Shown here: positions 11,603 through 21,122 of the stretch, in pieces | How positions within the stretch are numbered: the stretch's first letter is position 1 | How the letters are laid out: each line of letters begins with the position of its first letter | Origin: Kalaharituber pfeilii | Taxonomy: Eukaryota; Ascomycota; Pezizomycetes; Pezizales; Pezizaceae | Length of the DNA: 64,000 nt | Direction: 5' to 3' | Assembly: GCA_015179045.1 (NCBI GenBank) | Contig: WHUZ01000001.1 | Span: 1,674,001 to 1,738,000 of the forward strand | Program-made: the position numbers and the translations under genes | The notes under the pieces: generated by a model | Seen by the model: only the letters and a program-made list of their open reading frames with translations | What the model was told of the DNA's origin: nothing | Database searches by the model: none

Positions 11603-13087
11603 TGTTGGGACGTTTTTCAACCTTATTTGCGGTGAAAATGTATGTAGGCAATTCCAGGATACTTCTGCAGGTACTGCGAAACTCAATTGTCTCGACGTGT
11701 AGTTCTAGCCAGGAATTAAATGATGAGCTCCGTAGGAGCCAGTTGCAGGAATCAAGTGGTAAGCAGAGACGCCGCGTCTGAATTTTTAACCCCAATATTA
11801 TGGATGATTTCTTCCTTATGTATGATATGGACCTGCATGTAAATGAGGATAGACTTAGAGAAAGAGAGAAGTAAGCACTCTCGTGCCCAGGGCGAGACAG
11901 GGCAGAATTAGCAAGAAACTTCCTTCTTGCTTTGGGATTCTTTTACTCTAACTTACTGCCCTTCTGGGAACTGATCGCTACCGCCGGCACTTGACTTCGG
12001 CCAATAACTAGACCACATCCAGTATATCACAGGAGAGGGATTTCGCCATAGGAGGCTTAGAGCGTATATAGAACTGTTCAATAGTCGCAGTACTAGGAGT
12101 TAAAGCCTGTTAGGTCAGGATGACTTATCTCCATCATGTAATTGACATTTTTTTGTGACTAGCCTCATGATTGACATCTTGACTGGATATGCAACTGGAG
12201 TGAAACATTCAGAGGTTACCATTGCATATTAATGCGATTTGAGTAGATTGCATTCAACGTAGAATCTCTGAGGTACATAATTTGGTTAATAATAGAGCTA
12301 AGCTCAATGGGCACTCCGCCAGTCCAAAACCTATGGTATGTCAGCTTCTTGAACAAATTGGAAGCTATAGTAGGGAGCTACTATAGGTGCATGGTGTACG
12401 AGCTGGTCTAAAGGTTTCATTCTCCCGCTTTGGAGGAGACATAGATGTAAAGGTAACAAAACGCTAACCGCAAATATCAAGGCCGGAAAGCTAATTGCAA
12501 GCAGTGAGGATGAGGCAGTAAGCGGATGCTATGATAGCAGTTAAGGTTAAGCATTGTTGTAGATGATATCTGAGCTTTAAATACTGAAGCTCCTGGCACA
12601 ACATATATCCCACCTTTGTTATGCGGAATAATGTAAAATTTACCGTGAACATTCAGTCCAAGGTCAAGTAATTACATTGAATCAAACAGTGCTACTTCCC
12701 TTTAAACTACTGTTGATACACAAGTAATAATAGAAACCCAGGTACCTAACCTCGTGCCCAGCAAGCTACTCTTATCTCAACAAATAGTAAGCATAAGGGA
12801 TACTAATATTGAGACTGGAGAAGGATAATAGACACTCGATTTGGAAGTGAATATGTAAGCACACAGAGCTGCAGTCTCTGCTAATCAAATTGCACGTATC
12901 TCAATGCAAACGCATGTCGTTAACCAAGCAAAAATATCAAGAACCAGCAGTTCTTAGCCTTGTTTGCTATACTATCATACATGTTATGGATATGGTACTT
13001 ATATTTTATCCTTTACTCACAGACCCTTAACTTGAAGGTACCTAACTATCATTTCATTCCTCCTGGGTTTTTTCTTTTCTCTTGTGT
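11603..13087. other. Long AT-rich spacer, PQ-loop gene to transaldolase
   Basis: About 1.5 kb with no credible ORF and no RNA gene. Composition is even and AT-rich with scattered stops in all frames. I see no terminal repeats or transposase motif. It may be heavily decayed repeat DNA, but that cannot be shown by eye. Confidence 0.4.
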
Positions 13088-13981
13088 CTATGATGACGCC
13101 TCGATTTTCACTACGAAAAAGTCAGTGCCAAGTAATTGAGGGTAATTCGACAAGAATAGGGGGATGCCAACCTCTCAAGATCCTCTTCAATGTCTCGGCA
13201 TCGGCAGCAAAGCTTCTGATACCTTGGGAAAGTTTGTCAACGGCCATGGGATTCTCATTGAAATCAAATCGGAAAGCAGCTTCATTGTCAATGTAACTCT
13301 TCTTCTCAAGATTAAGCGCCTTCGCTCCATCAGGGATGAGTTTCTTTGGTACGGGTTTGGTAGAGTTGTAGAGCTCCTCTAGTAGCGCCGGCTAAAGATG
13401 TGTAAAGTTAGAAAGCGTGTATGAACAAATATAAAGCATAGTGATTAGTAACTTACAGAAATAGTGAGATAGTCACAACCTGCCAGCTCAATAATCTCTG
13501 CAGTATTTCTGAAAGAAGCACCCATAACAATTGTCTACCAATTTTACCCCATTAGAACTAACTGGTTTATAGATTCTGTGGTTCTGAACAAGTCCAACCT
13601 ACCGAGTATCCAAATTTCTTATAGTAGTTGTAGATGTTCTGTACGCTGATAACACCTGGATCTTCAGGACCAGAGTATATCTTGCCGGTAAGAGCCTTGT
13701 AATAATCCATAATACGTCCAACAAAAGGAGAAATCAAATAAGCACCGGCTTCAGCAGCAGCAATTGCCTGCTCAAGGGAGAACATGAGGGTCAAATTGCA
13801 GTTGACTCCATGCTTGGCCTGAAGCTCGCGTGCAGCTTGGATACCCTCCCATGTAGAGGCAATTTTGATCAGAATACGATCCTTTGGAATACCAATAGAT
13901 TGGTAGAGCTATAGTAAGCCAATTTATCAGCATGCACTACCCTGCCATGGCGAACAGCTGCAAGCGGGGTAACGGGACAAA

Positions 13982-14013
<32 letters not shown>

Positions 14014-14725
14014 CATGCACTGTACACAATGCAGATGGATTGCAGTACGCACATCGATGATATGAAGAGCTTTGTTCATAGATGCTTGCTTATCGAAAGA
14101 GAACTTTGCATCAACTTCTGTTGAAACCTTGCCTGGCACGATTTTCAGGATTTCTTTTCCAAACTCTACCAAAAGCCGGTCTAGTGTTGCATCAACTTTC
14201 TCTTCGATGGTATTCTGTAACATTTGTGAGTATTTTGAAATATAAAAGTTGAATTGCATTGCAAAAAGACTCACCCCATGAGCTTTGCCATATTCAACAG
14301 CTGTGTCAAGAAGTGGGGCATACTCTGGCTTCTTTGACGCGGCGAGAATCAGGGTGGGGTTTGTCTAATATCAATATTAGTTGAGGAAGTATTACGGGCG
14401 TCGAAATCAAGAGTATACAGTAGCATCCTGAGGCTTGTACTTTGCGATTGTTGCAAAGTCACCACTAGAATGAAGTTGTCAGAATTTGAATTTATATAAG
14501 CTCAACTCTTGCAAAGGGACAAATACCTGTCACAGACCACAGTCTAGTTGCTGGAGTTAGCATGCAGCTTCTTAAGGCGTATTCTCCATGCAAGAATTTC
14601 AACACGGCCTTCAACCAGCAATCATTCGGGCACAACCTAGGTCATTCATGCCTCCATGCAAGAGCCTAACAAGGAATATGACATACCGTTCCAGCGGCCT
14701 TCAATTGATCAAGAGAGGAGGTCAT
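13088..14725 (-). CDS. TAL1: Transaldolase
   Basis: Nine exons: 14725-14687, 14543-14527 (17 nt), 14464-14419, 14364-14275, 14214-14053, 13908-13603, 13534-13457, 13391-13172 and 13110-13088. They give 326 residues, the normal length of the family. The enzyme moves dihydroxyacetone units between sugar phosphates in the non-oxidative pentose phosphate pathway, in the cytosol. The Schiff-base lysine is in [13 protein letters not shown] (about residue 133). Other family blocks are [40 protein letters not shown] and [11 protein letters not shown]. The last intron (61 nt, donor GTTGGC, branch CTGAC, acceptor CGTAG) is inferred because it restores a family-like end, LKRILRVKIEASS. Without it the protein ends at 13122 with an unrelated tail. 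One intron carries a retroposed insert. Confidence 0.94.
13929..14021 (+). mobile_element. Short poly-A retroposed insertion with target-site duplication
   Basis: A 10-bp direct repeat AGCATGCACT stands at 13929-13938 and at 14012-14021. Between the copies are about 44 bp of unique sequence followed by a run of 30 A (13983-14012); the last A may belong to the right repeat. Body, 3' poly-A tail and flanking duplication are the marks of target-primed reverse transcription by a LINE machinery. The insert lies in the + orientation inside transaldolase intron 5 (13909-14052). Removing insert plus one repeat leaves about 60 bp, the usual intron size here. The 44-bp body has no recognised parent; it could be a 5'-truncated LINE or a cellular RNA. 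Confidence 0.8.
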
Positions 14726-16129
14726 ATTTGGGGGATGTCCGTTGGGTATGATGGGTGCTGGGATTGATGGTGCTTCTGAGTAACTTCGGGTGTAGGTGGA
14801 GTTGTCAGGTTCCTGGTGTTACCACGACGGGAGCGTGCTCGAGCTTAAGAGAGAAATGATGGCTTGGGCTGGCTTAGGGAGGGAAAAAAGTTTGCTAAAT
14901 CTTGCTGGTGGGCGGCACAGTCCGCACAGCATTTAATATTCTTAGTGACCAAGCAGACAGGAGGTGGGTCTCGACCACTCCCGCAGCGGTGTCCCTTGCT
15001 TTGCTTCCACGCCGTCTGCCCTGCTAACCGCAGTGGGGAAGAGCTGCCTCATCCCTTCGGCCCATCCCAGCCGTTACTATGATAGCTCATCCGTCCCACC
15101 ACCCCACCTCATCCTTCATGACACTGATGCGTGCCCAACAAGCAGGGGTTCCATTGGTCTGGAGGGAGCTCTCGGCTTGTACAGTCCCCCGAGGCTTACG
15201 CAGTGTTTCGAACTACTGCGTACTGAAGAGCAAACACCGAGTACTTAAATTTTGTTCTCGGATTCCAGAAAGTGTGAAAGGGGAGGGCGGGTAAAAGTGG
15301 GTGGAGTTAGGAGTGAGGGGAGGGTGTTGGGCTCGGAATTAGTCTTTGAACGTGCGAATATTTCACGCAACAGGCAGTTTCTGATTTCCACGTACAGTAT
15401 CTACAATATCATTGATACCTTGTACAGTACAGCCGGGCTGCGTGGAGCTTACATCCTCCCCCGTTACACTCAATGCTGCACCATCAAAGCATGATGAACC
15501 CAGGAACAGTCAAGATGGTCCTGCAAAAGTGATGAGGTGATCCCAGCATAGTGCATCCTACCCACTTTGGTGCATCGGCAACGGGCATTAATTGTAGCAA
15601 CATGAAGTCCTGCCGTGCCACTTCTAATCCGGCGGGAGGCTTGGCACGCGGAGCGGGGCAATTTATCCGGAAGTGTATTTTACCATTGGACCTGATTCTA
15701 CTAGTACGTTGGCGAGACGTTGAGAGAATGCGCAGAAAACATGGGAGACACTCTATACCAGACCCCGGGGTGGAGCTATAACATGCCCAATCAAGGCATT
15801 TCAATCCTTTTTGAGATATACTCACACATCTTAGCCTCGTACAATGCTAGGAGAGAACCATTGATCGAGAGGAGTACAGATAATATTAAGCCCTGAAGCC
15901 TGTTTGAAAAATGGCGTCATCTTTGAAGTAAGGGACAGTCACAACGGCAAAAATGTAGACTACCAATATTTGCACCCTTATGCGATTGCGGGGTTTAGTG
16001 GGAAGTATGAAAAACGAAATGATGTTGTGCCCAGACTATTATTTTCGGCCCTCACAGCCGTACCTTTTTCGCTGTTTCTGGTCATCCATTGAAAACGTGC
16101 AATAAGACAGGTTGCTCTGGTTCTACTAG

Positions 16130-16384
16130 ATTTTAATCATATGGAGCTGAGCTGGAAAACCCTCCTGAGCTCGAAATGGGATTCGAACCGGCACCCTCAA
16201 TCCTGCGCGCCCTCCATGGTCTCTTGCAACCGCCGTCACGAGCTTCGGAAATTGGACAGCCTCCCGTCGCCGCGAGCTGGAGCCTCAGCGGGCGGACCAG
16301 CAGCGTATGCTACTCGCTGGTCTATGTAGTAATATTGCACCTGTCAGCCGTTCCAATACTTTTTGGACCAGCGACTACATAGTC
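16130..16384 (-). repeat. Possible tRNA-like/SINE-like remnant
   Basis: On the - strand GGTTCGAATCCC (16178-16189) matches the Pol III B-box consensus. GCTCGTG and TTCGAGC flanking it by a tRNA-like distance could pair as an acceptor stem. The T-stem has two mismatches and no anticodon arm can be folded, so it is not a working tRNA. Upstream of it (16313-16384) are paired words CGCTGGTC/GACCAGCG and CTATGTAGT/ACTACATAG. A decayed tRNA-derived SINE is one reading; chance is another. Confidence 0.25.
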
Positions 16385-16627
16385 GGCGTTTCTTTTTGTT
16401 CCAGTCATGACTGCCCAGCAGCCCCCCCCCAGCACTAACCTATCTCCCACCCCAGTCATCCTTACTTATCCTTATCGATACCAAATGCACCGCAGCTCAT
16501 CAAATCAAAATCAAAATTAACTCCATTCAGGTCACTCAATTCAGTTGCTACTAATTTTACATCTATCTAGTAGCATAAAGCAAAGATTGCTGCTGGCGCA
16601 CCTGCGCCTGCCACTCTGCCTCGCCCA

Positions 16628-16665
16628 TCCTCCAATTCCCTTTCCCTTTCCCTTTCCCTTTCTCT
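16628..16665 (+). promoter_or_regulatory. Pyrimidine-rich leader tract of ketopantoate reductase
   Basis: A run of TTTCCC repeats ends six bases before the ATG at 16671. CT-rich tracts just ahead of start codons are common in fungal promoters and leaders. Its place also argues against a longer protein reading through it. Confidence 0.5.
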
Positions 16666-16670
16666 TGCCC

Positions 16671-18071
16671 ATGCGCATATGGCCGGCGCTGAGGGCGTGG
16701 CTGCCGTGCGAGCACCGATGGCCATGCTCGTTTCCCACCCCGTACCGCACATCCCCACCGCTCCTCGCCATCCCTTCGACCCGGCTGTACCGCTCATACA
16801 GCTGGCTTTCCGGCTCAGGCCTCTTCAGCGGCATAAATGCCGACAAGCCCGAGCAGCCGGCCTCTGACAGCGACTCCAAGGCCAAGGACGGCGGCGAATT
16901 CACCTCGCCGCCGCCACCCCGCATCTACATTGTCGGTACCGGAAACATCGGGTGCTTCGTCGCCCACGGGCTCCGAAGCATCCACCCGCGCCGCCCAATT
17001 ACGCTCCTCATGCATCGCCGCAACACCGCGCGCGAGTTTGAAGAAAACGGAAGCATAATCGTGGTGCAGCACAATCGGCTTGCCGTCTCGCGCAAGGGAT
17101 TCGACGTCGAACTGAACAGCATGGCAATCGAAAACCTGCTACCGTATTCTAAAACCCCACCATCGTCGGTCAGTACCCCGGGGGATAAGATTGAGCATCT
17201 GATCGTCACGACAAAGGGCCATCAGGTGCGAGCAGCACTGGAACCGCTGGTCCCCAGGCTGACGCCCAATGCGACAATTGCATTTATACAGAATGGGATG
17301 GGGATAATAGATGAGGTCAACTCAACGTACTTTTCAAAGCCGGAGTCCCGGCCAAACTACATTGTAGGAATAGCCACGCACGGCGTCGCGTCGCCCAAGG
17401 TCCCCGGCTTCCGCCCGTTCACTGTCGAAGTGAACGGTATCGGGACCCTCAAGCTTGGGGTTATCCCATCCCCGAAACACCAACAACTGAAAGAAAAAGA
17501 TAAAAAGACCCCTGATATGCCGCCCACCACAGCATATCTCCTCAACTCCCTCCTCTCATGCCACGACCTCGTCGCTACCATGGTCTCCGAACAAGAGCTG
17601 CTCTCCACGCAACTAGAAAAACTCGCAATTAATGCCATCATCAATCCCCTCACAGCCATATTTAACTGCCCGAACGGCGCGCTGCTAAACAACTGGCCCG
17701 CCACTCGCACCATGAAGCTCCTGCTCTGGGAAGTCAGCCAGGTGGTCTGCGCCCTGCCTGAGCTGAAGCATCTCCCAAACAGGGACCTGCGGTTCTCGGC
17801 GGAGAACCTGTATAAGGCGGTTGTAAGGGTTGCAAGGGCGACAGCGGGAAATTCAAGTAGTATGTTGCAAGATATTAGGAAGGGCATCGAGACGGAGGTG
17901 GATTATATCAACGGATATGTGGTGAAGAAGGGTCTTGAGCTTGGGGTGCCGTGTAGTATGAATCATTTGGTGCAGACTATGGTGAAGACGAAGGAGAGGA
18001 TGGCGAAGTTGGAGAGGGAGAGGGAGTTGCCGATTGAAGGAGTGGAGAGGACGGAGGCGGGGCATAGGTAG
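16671..18071 (+). CDS. PAN5: 2-dehydropantoate 2-reductase (ketopantoate reductase)
   Basis: Single exon, 466 residues from the ATG at 16671. An in-frame extension to 16545 starts with TTG and reads through the CT tract, so it was not used. The enzyme reduces ketopantoate to pantoate with NADPH, a step of pantothenate and hence coenzyme A synthesis. The nucleotide-binding motif IYIVGTGNIGCFVAHGL (GxGxxG) starts near residue 82. The catalytic Lys is in LEKLAINAIINPLTAIF and the late EVDYINGYVVKKG block holds the substrate-binding residues of the PanE/ApbA C-terminal domain. The N-terminal ~45 residues, with Arg, Trp and Ser but few acids, look like a mitochondrial presequence (inference). The next gene, convergent and 241 bp away, acts later in the same pathway. 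Confidence 0.92.
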   Translation: MRIWPALRAWLPCEHRWPCSFPTPYRTSPPLLAIPSTRLYRSYSWLSGSGLFSGINADKPEQPASDSDSKAKDGGEFTSPPPPRIYIVGTGNIGCFVAHGLRSIHPRRPITLLMHRRNTAREFEENGSIIVVQHNRLAVSRKGFDVELNSMAIENLLPYSKTPPSSVSTPGDKIEHLIVTTKGHQVRAALEPLVPRLTPNATIAFIQNGMGIIDEVNSTYFSKPESRPNYIVGIATHGVASPKVPGFRPFTVEVNGIGTLKLGVIPSPKHQQLKEKDKKTPDMPPTTAYLLNSLLSCHDLVATMVSEQELLSTQLEKLAINAIINPLTAIFNCPNGALLNNWPATRTMKLLLWEVSQVVCALPELKHLPNRDLRFSAENLYKAVVRVARATAGNSSSMLQDIRKGIETEVDYINGYVVKKGLELGVPCSMNHLVQTMVKTKERMAKLERERELPIEGVERTEAGHR

Positions 18072-18312
18072 GTGAGAAGGGGGTTATAGAAAAAAAGTAA
18101 TTGCCGTGATACCAGGAGTAGAAAAGGGGGCGAAGGAGTTATTTTGTAATTTTAATTGGTTGCTTGTAATCTATTACTATGGCTCCTCTCTTTTTTCTTT
18201 TTCATTTTTTCTCAGGTGCTTTTGCGTATTCATGTACATACTTATGTCTAGAATAAATTACAGGGTCTACGAGATCAAAGCAAAACGAACATTTCATAAA
18301 CCGGTGCTCAAG

Positions 18313-19098
18313 CTACCACCACTTCATCACTTCGTCCGGCTTGTCTCTTCCTTCCTTCTTAATCTCGTCCCTCTCCTTATCACCCGCCTCAAGTGCCAGT
18401 TCCTCCACCAAATACTCCACAATGTCCCTCCACTCCTTCATGCCTCCCCTACCCATGTCCCCACAGGCTAACCTCTTCTCCACTGGCTCGAGAACCTTGA
18501 TCCACGAGCTCCACCTTCCTCCTAGCACGCCCATATGCTCCTCTGTAATCGGATGCTCCCACATTAACGTATTCATTGCCGGTGCAACCACAATCTTTTT
18601 ACTCGTATCCCACGCCCTCACCACGCCACCTAGTAAACCTTCCACGTGCCCGCCCACCATCTTTGCCAGAAAATCGGCCGACAGTGGCGCGATCAAGAGA
18701 ATGTCAGCCCACTTGCGGAGCTCAATGTGCAGGACGGGGTCCCCGATGCGGGTCCACTGACTCCATTCATCGGCATCTGTCCAACATCGTTGAACAAGGG
18801 TGGGGTAGGTGGAGGGGATGGCAGTGCCAGGGGTCGGAGTTGTGAGGTTGGCGGGGAGGAAGTGTAGCGAGGATGGGGTCAAGATGACGTGGATGGAGAG
18901 TACGTGGGAGTAGGGGATGAAGGAGGAAAGGATGTCGGGGAGCTTGATGGTGGCGATGGAGCCGGTGCAGGCGAGGAGGAGATGGGTTTTGGTTTTGGGG
19001 AGGGAGGAGGCGAGGAAGGGTACGGAGCAGGTAGAAGCGGCGGTTGAAGGGGGTGGCGGGAGAGGTTGGGGGGTGTCGGACGGTTCGGGGATATCCAT
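18313..19098 (-). CDS. Phosphopantothenoylcysteine decarboxylase
   Basis: Single exon, 261 residues. This HFCD-family flavoprotein decarboxylates 4'-phosphopantothenoylcysteine to 4'-phosphopantetheine in coenzyme A synthesis. Visible family marks are the flavin-binding start HLLLACTGSIATIKLPD (residue ~38), the catalytic His in DPVLHIELRKWADILLIAPL, the PxMNxxMW motif in VVAPAMNTLMWEHPITEEH and the C-terminal active-site Cys in RLACGDMGRGGM. Both catalytic residues are therefore present. That places it with true decarboxylases (human PPCDC, plant HAL3) rather than with yeast Hal3/Vhs3-type proteins that lack one residue. The first ~35 residues are a Pro/Ser-rich tail. It is convergent with ketopantoate reductase and 222 bp from the MED4 stop. 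Confidence 0.93.
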   Translation of the reverse strand: MDIPEPSDTPQPLPPPPSTAASTCSVPFLASSLPKTKTHLLLACTGSIATIKLPDILSSFIPYSHVLSIHVILTPSSLHFLPANLTTPTPGTAIPSTYPTLVQRCWTDADEWSQWTRIGDPVLHIELRKWADILLIAPLSADFLAKMVGGHVEGLLGGVVRAWDTSKKIVVAPAMNTLMWEHPITEEHMGVLGGRWSSWIKVLEPVEKRLACGDMGRGGMKEWRDIVEYLVEELALEAGDKERDEIKKEGRDKPDEVMKWW

Positions 19099-19320
19099 GG
19101 CTGTGGGTCGGGGGGCTTCGGGCCGCAGGTGTAGCGGGGAGGAACGTCATGCCGCTCAGTGGACTTTGCTTCCCCGCACGTGACCAGCATGTGTCAATTC
19201 TCTTGGTATTCCAGGGCTACCATACTAATACTACACGAATGAGAAATGCTAGAGGCACACCAACATGCGTCAAAACCGGTGATGCCATAAAACCTCCATC
19301 AGTCTACTACACCACTTCCC

Positions 19321-20341
19321 TCAGTCCTCATCCAATGTGAATAAATCCACCCCCGCCCACGCATTCGCATACTGTGCCTCCTTCGCTCTCCTCTCCCTCT
19401 CGATATCCCTCGGCGGATACGCTGCATGCACCTGTGCACCCTCCGCCCCCATCGCCGCCGCTCCCAGATGCCCATTCACCTGCGCTCCAGCTGGGCCCTC
19501 AGGCTCTTCTATCCTCACCTCATCCACTCCCAAACCACCATTTGCTCCATTCTGGGCCTGCTGTGCCAGCAGAATGTCCTGAGGGTTATTGGTGACGATG
19601 CCCTCGCCCTGGAAGGCGAGCTGCGCAAGCGCACCGCGCCGCATGACTTCTTCGCTGGGCCAAGGCGTAAAAGCGACGCGGGAGGAGGAGGGGTCGAGCG
19701 CAGCGACTTCTTGTTCAGTGAGGCCGAGGTCGGGTCGAGTAGAGGCAGTGGAAGATTCGCCAGGAATGGAGGAATTGCTGTTACTGATATCTGCGGCAGC
19801 AGCGGTGATAGATTGCTGCTGTTGCGCTGCTTGGAGAGACCGGGAACTTGGTGGTTGAGTGTATTTGGAGATTTTGCGGGCATAGGTTAATAGTTCATCG
19901 TAGGGGATTTCTATTGGCCAGTATTGTAAGCCCAGTGTAGAATAGTGTAGGGAGAAAAATGCTTTCCGTACGTCTCGAAGGTGGGAACGTTGTCGAAGGT
20001 ACCGCCAATAACTCCTTCCTCGTCTGCGACAGCACAGTCAACAGCTGCGCCAGCCTCTGGTCTAGCGCCTCTGACGTCGCGCGCAGCGTCTGGATCTTGT
20101 GATGGTTTGCCTGGTGCTCAGCAACTATTGCCCGGGCATAGGTTCATGTCAGCATGGCGCCTCATGGGAATGAGATCCTGAAAGAGGCCCTACGCAAGAC
20201 TAAGCTCTCTTGGATGCCATTATCTGCTATGACGACGGCAGACGCGGCGGCCGGAGAAGGGTAGTAAGATGAGATGGATTCGACGAGCTGGTTCAGGGCG
20301 GTTTCAAGAGCTTCGAAGGATTTTTCCATTACGGCGTCCAT
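19321..20341 (-). CDS. MED4: Mediator complex subunit 4
   Basis: Three exons, 20341-20194, 20124-19972 and 19910-19321, give 296 residues. The middle exon encodes the coiled-coil region with QTRKELLAVPSTTFPPSR, which splices in frame to IPYDELLTYARKISKYTQPP, the MED4 core signature. A later FTPWPSEEVMRRGALAQL block is also typical. Donors are GTAGGG and GTACGG, which are weak, but phase and homology both demand them. MED4 belongs to the middle module of Mediator and links transcription factors to RNA polymerase II in the nucleus. The tail is Ala/Gly-rich with an acidic end. The assignment is firm from the core blocks; the exact 5' splice sites are less so. Confidence 0.9.
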
Positions 20342-21122
20342 GGTTAGAGCTGATGAGATGTGTATTTCGCTGAGGCCAGGCTCTTATTTTTTTTTTTTTG
20401 TGTCGTTAATTGAGTTCTGTGAGTTCTGTGCGCAAACAATTCTAGGAAGCGAATTCCGTGAAGTACAAGCTCGGTTATTCCCGTTGGATTAATGCGGGTA
20501 GGTATTGAGCATCAATCATAAACGATGGAGCTGTCACAGAGAATCCTGCAAGGGACATCTGCTGCTGGTGGATGATAGGACGGGGTGGGGTCAGCGGACG
20601 CGGGCAGGCAGAGCCGATGATCATTACAGTTTCGTTATCCAGGTCACGTGGCGATAATGGTGTTTTGGCCGGGAGGTGCTACGCGACCGTGAGGAATTGA
20701 ATGGATGAGCAGGTCTAGAGCATTAGTAGTACAGGAACTTGCGATATAGTAGTACTACCACTGGAGCCAGTAAAGGAGGGTCTTTGTTGCCACAATTTTC
20801 TAATTCAGAGGTAAAAGTATTAGTAGCTAAATCCAAAACTATTTATTATGGGATACAAATGAGAGCATATAAAGAAATCAATTGTGGCCTGATAAACAAA
20901 GAGAATACAGAGCACGAGGTCAAGGGATATTGTTCTTGTTCCCACGCCTGGACACTATTTATGTGTATTTTTGGAATACAGCTACACGGATACCCACTTG
21001 ATATTACCCTCCACAAGCGAGAGGCAGAAATTCGAGTCGGAATGTGTTGCCTGACATGTAACCATTTTACCAATGGGAGTACAGTGGAGGCACGCCCAAC
21101 CTATTCTTTCCCTTCCTCTCCT
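20342..21122. other. Spacer between MED4 and a secreted protein gene
   Basis: About 780 bases containing the MED4 promoter and the 3' flank of the next gene. A run of T lies at 20389-20399. ORFs here (for example 20739-21251) lack ATG context and family resemblance. Nothing else is seen. Confidence 0.4.

Larger units (their letters stand above)
14726..16670. other. Long spacer between transaldolase and ketopantoate reductase
   Basis: About 1.9 kb between two divergent genes, holding both promoters. The only structured signals are a tRNA-like B-box at 16177-16189 on the - strand, a small inverted repeat at 16313-16381 and a pyrimidine-rich tract just upstream of the reductase start. Short ORFs in 14860-15820 lack family resemblance. 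Confidence 0.45.

Noticed and set aside
14864..15825. Several overlapping ORFs of 60-110 codons upstream of transaldolase
   Set aside because: They overlap on both strands, change frame freely and match nothing known; chance ORFs in GC-richer DNA.
16160..16240. Candidate tRNA gene on the - strand with GGTTCGAATCCC
   Set aside because: An acceptor-like pairing exists but the T-stem has two mismatches and no anticodon arm folds, so at most it is a decayed tRNA-like repeat.
16545..16670. 42-codon N-terminal extension of ketopantoate reductase
   Set aside because: It begins with TTG and runs through a CT-rich leader tract; the first real ATG is 16671.
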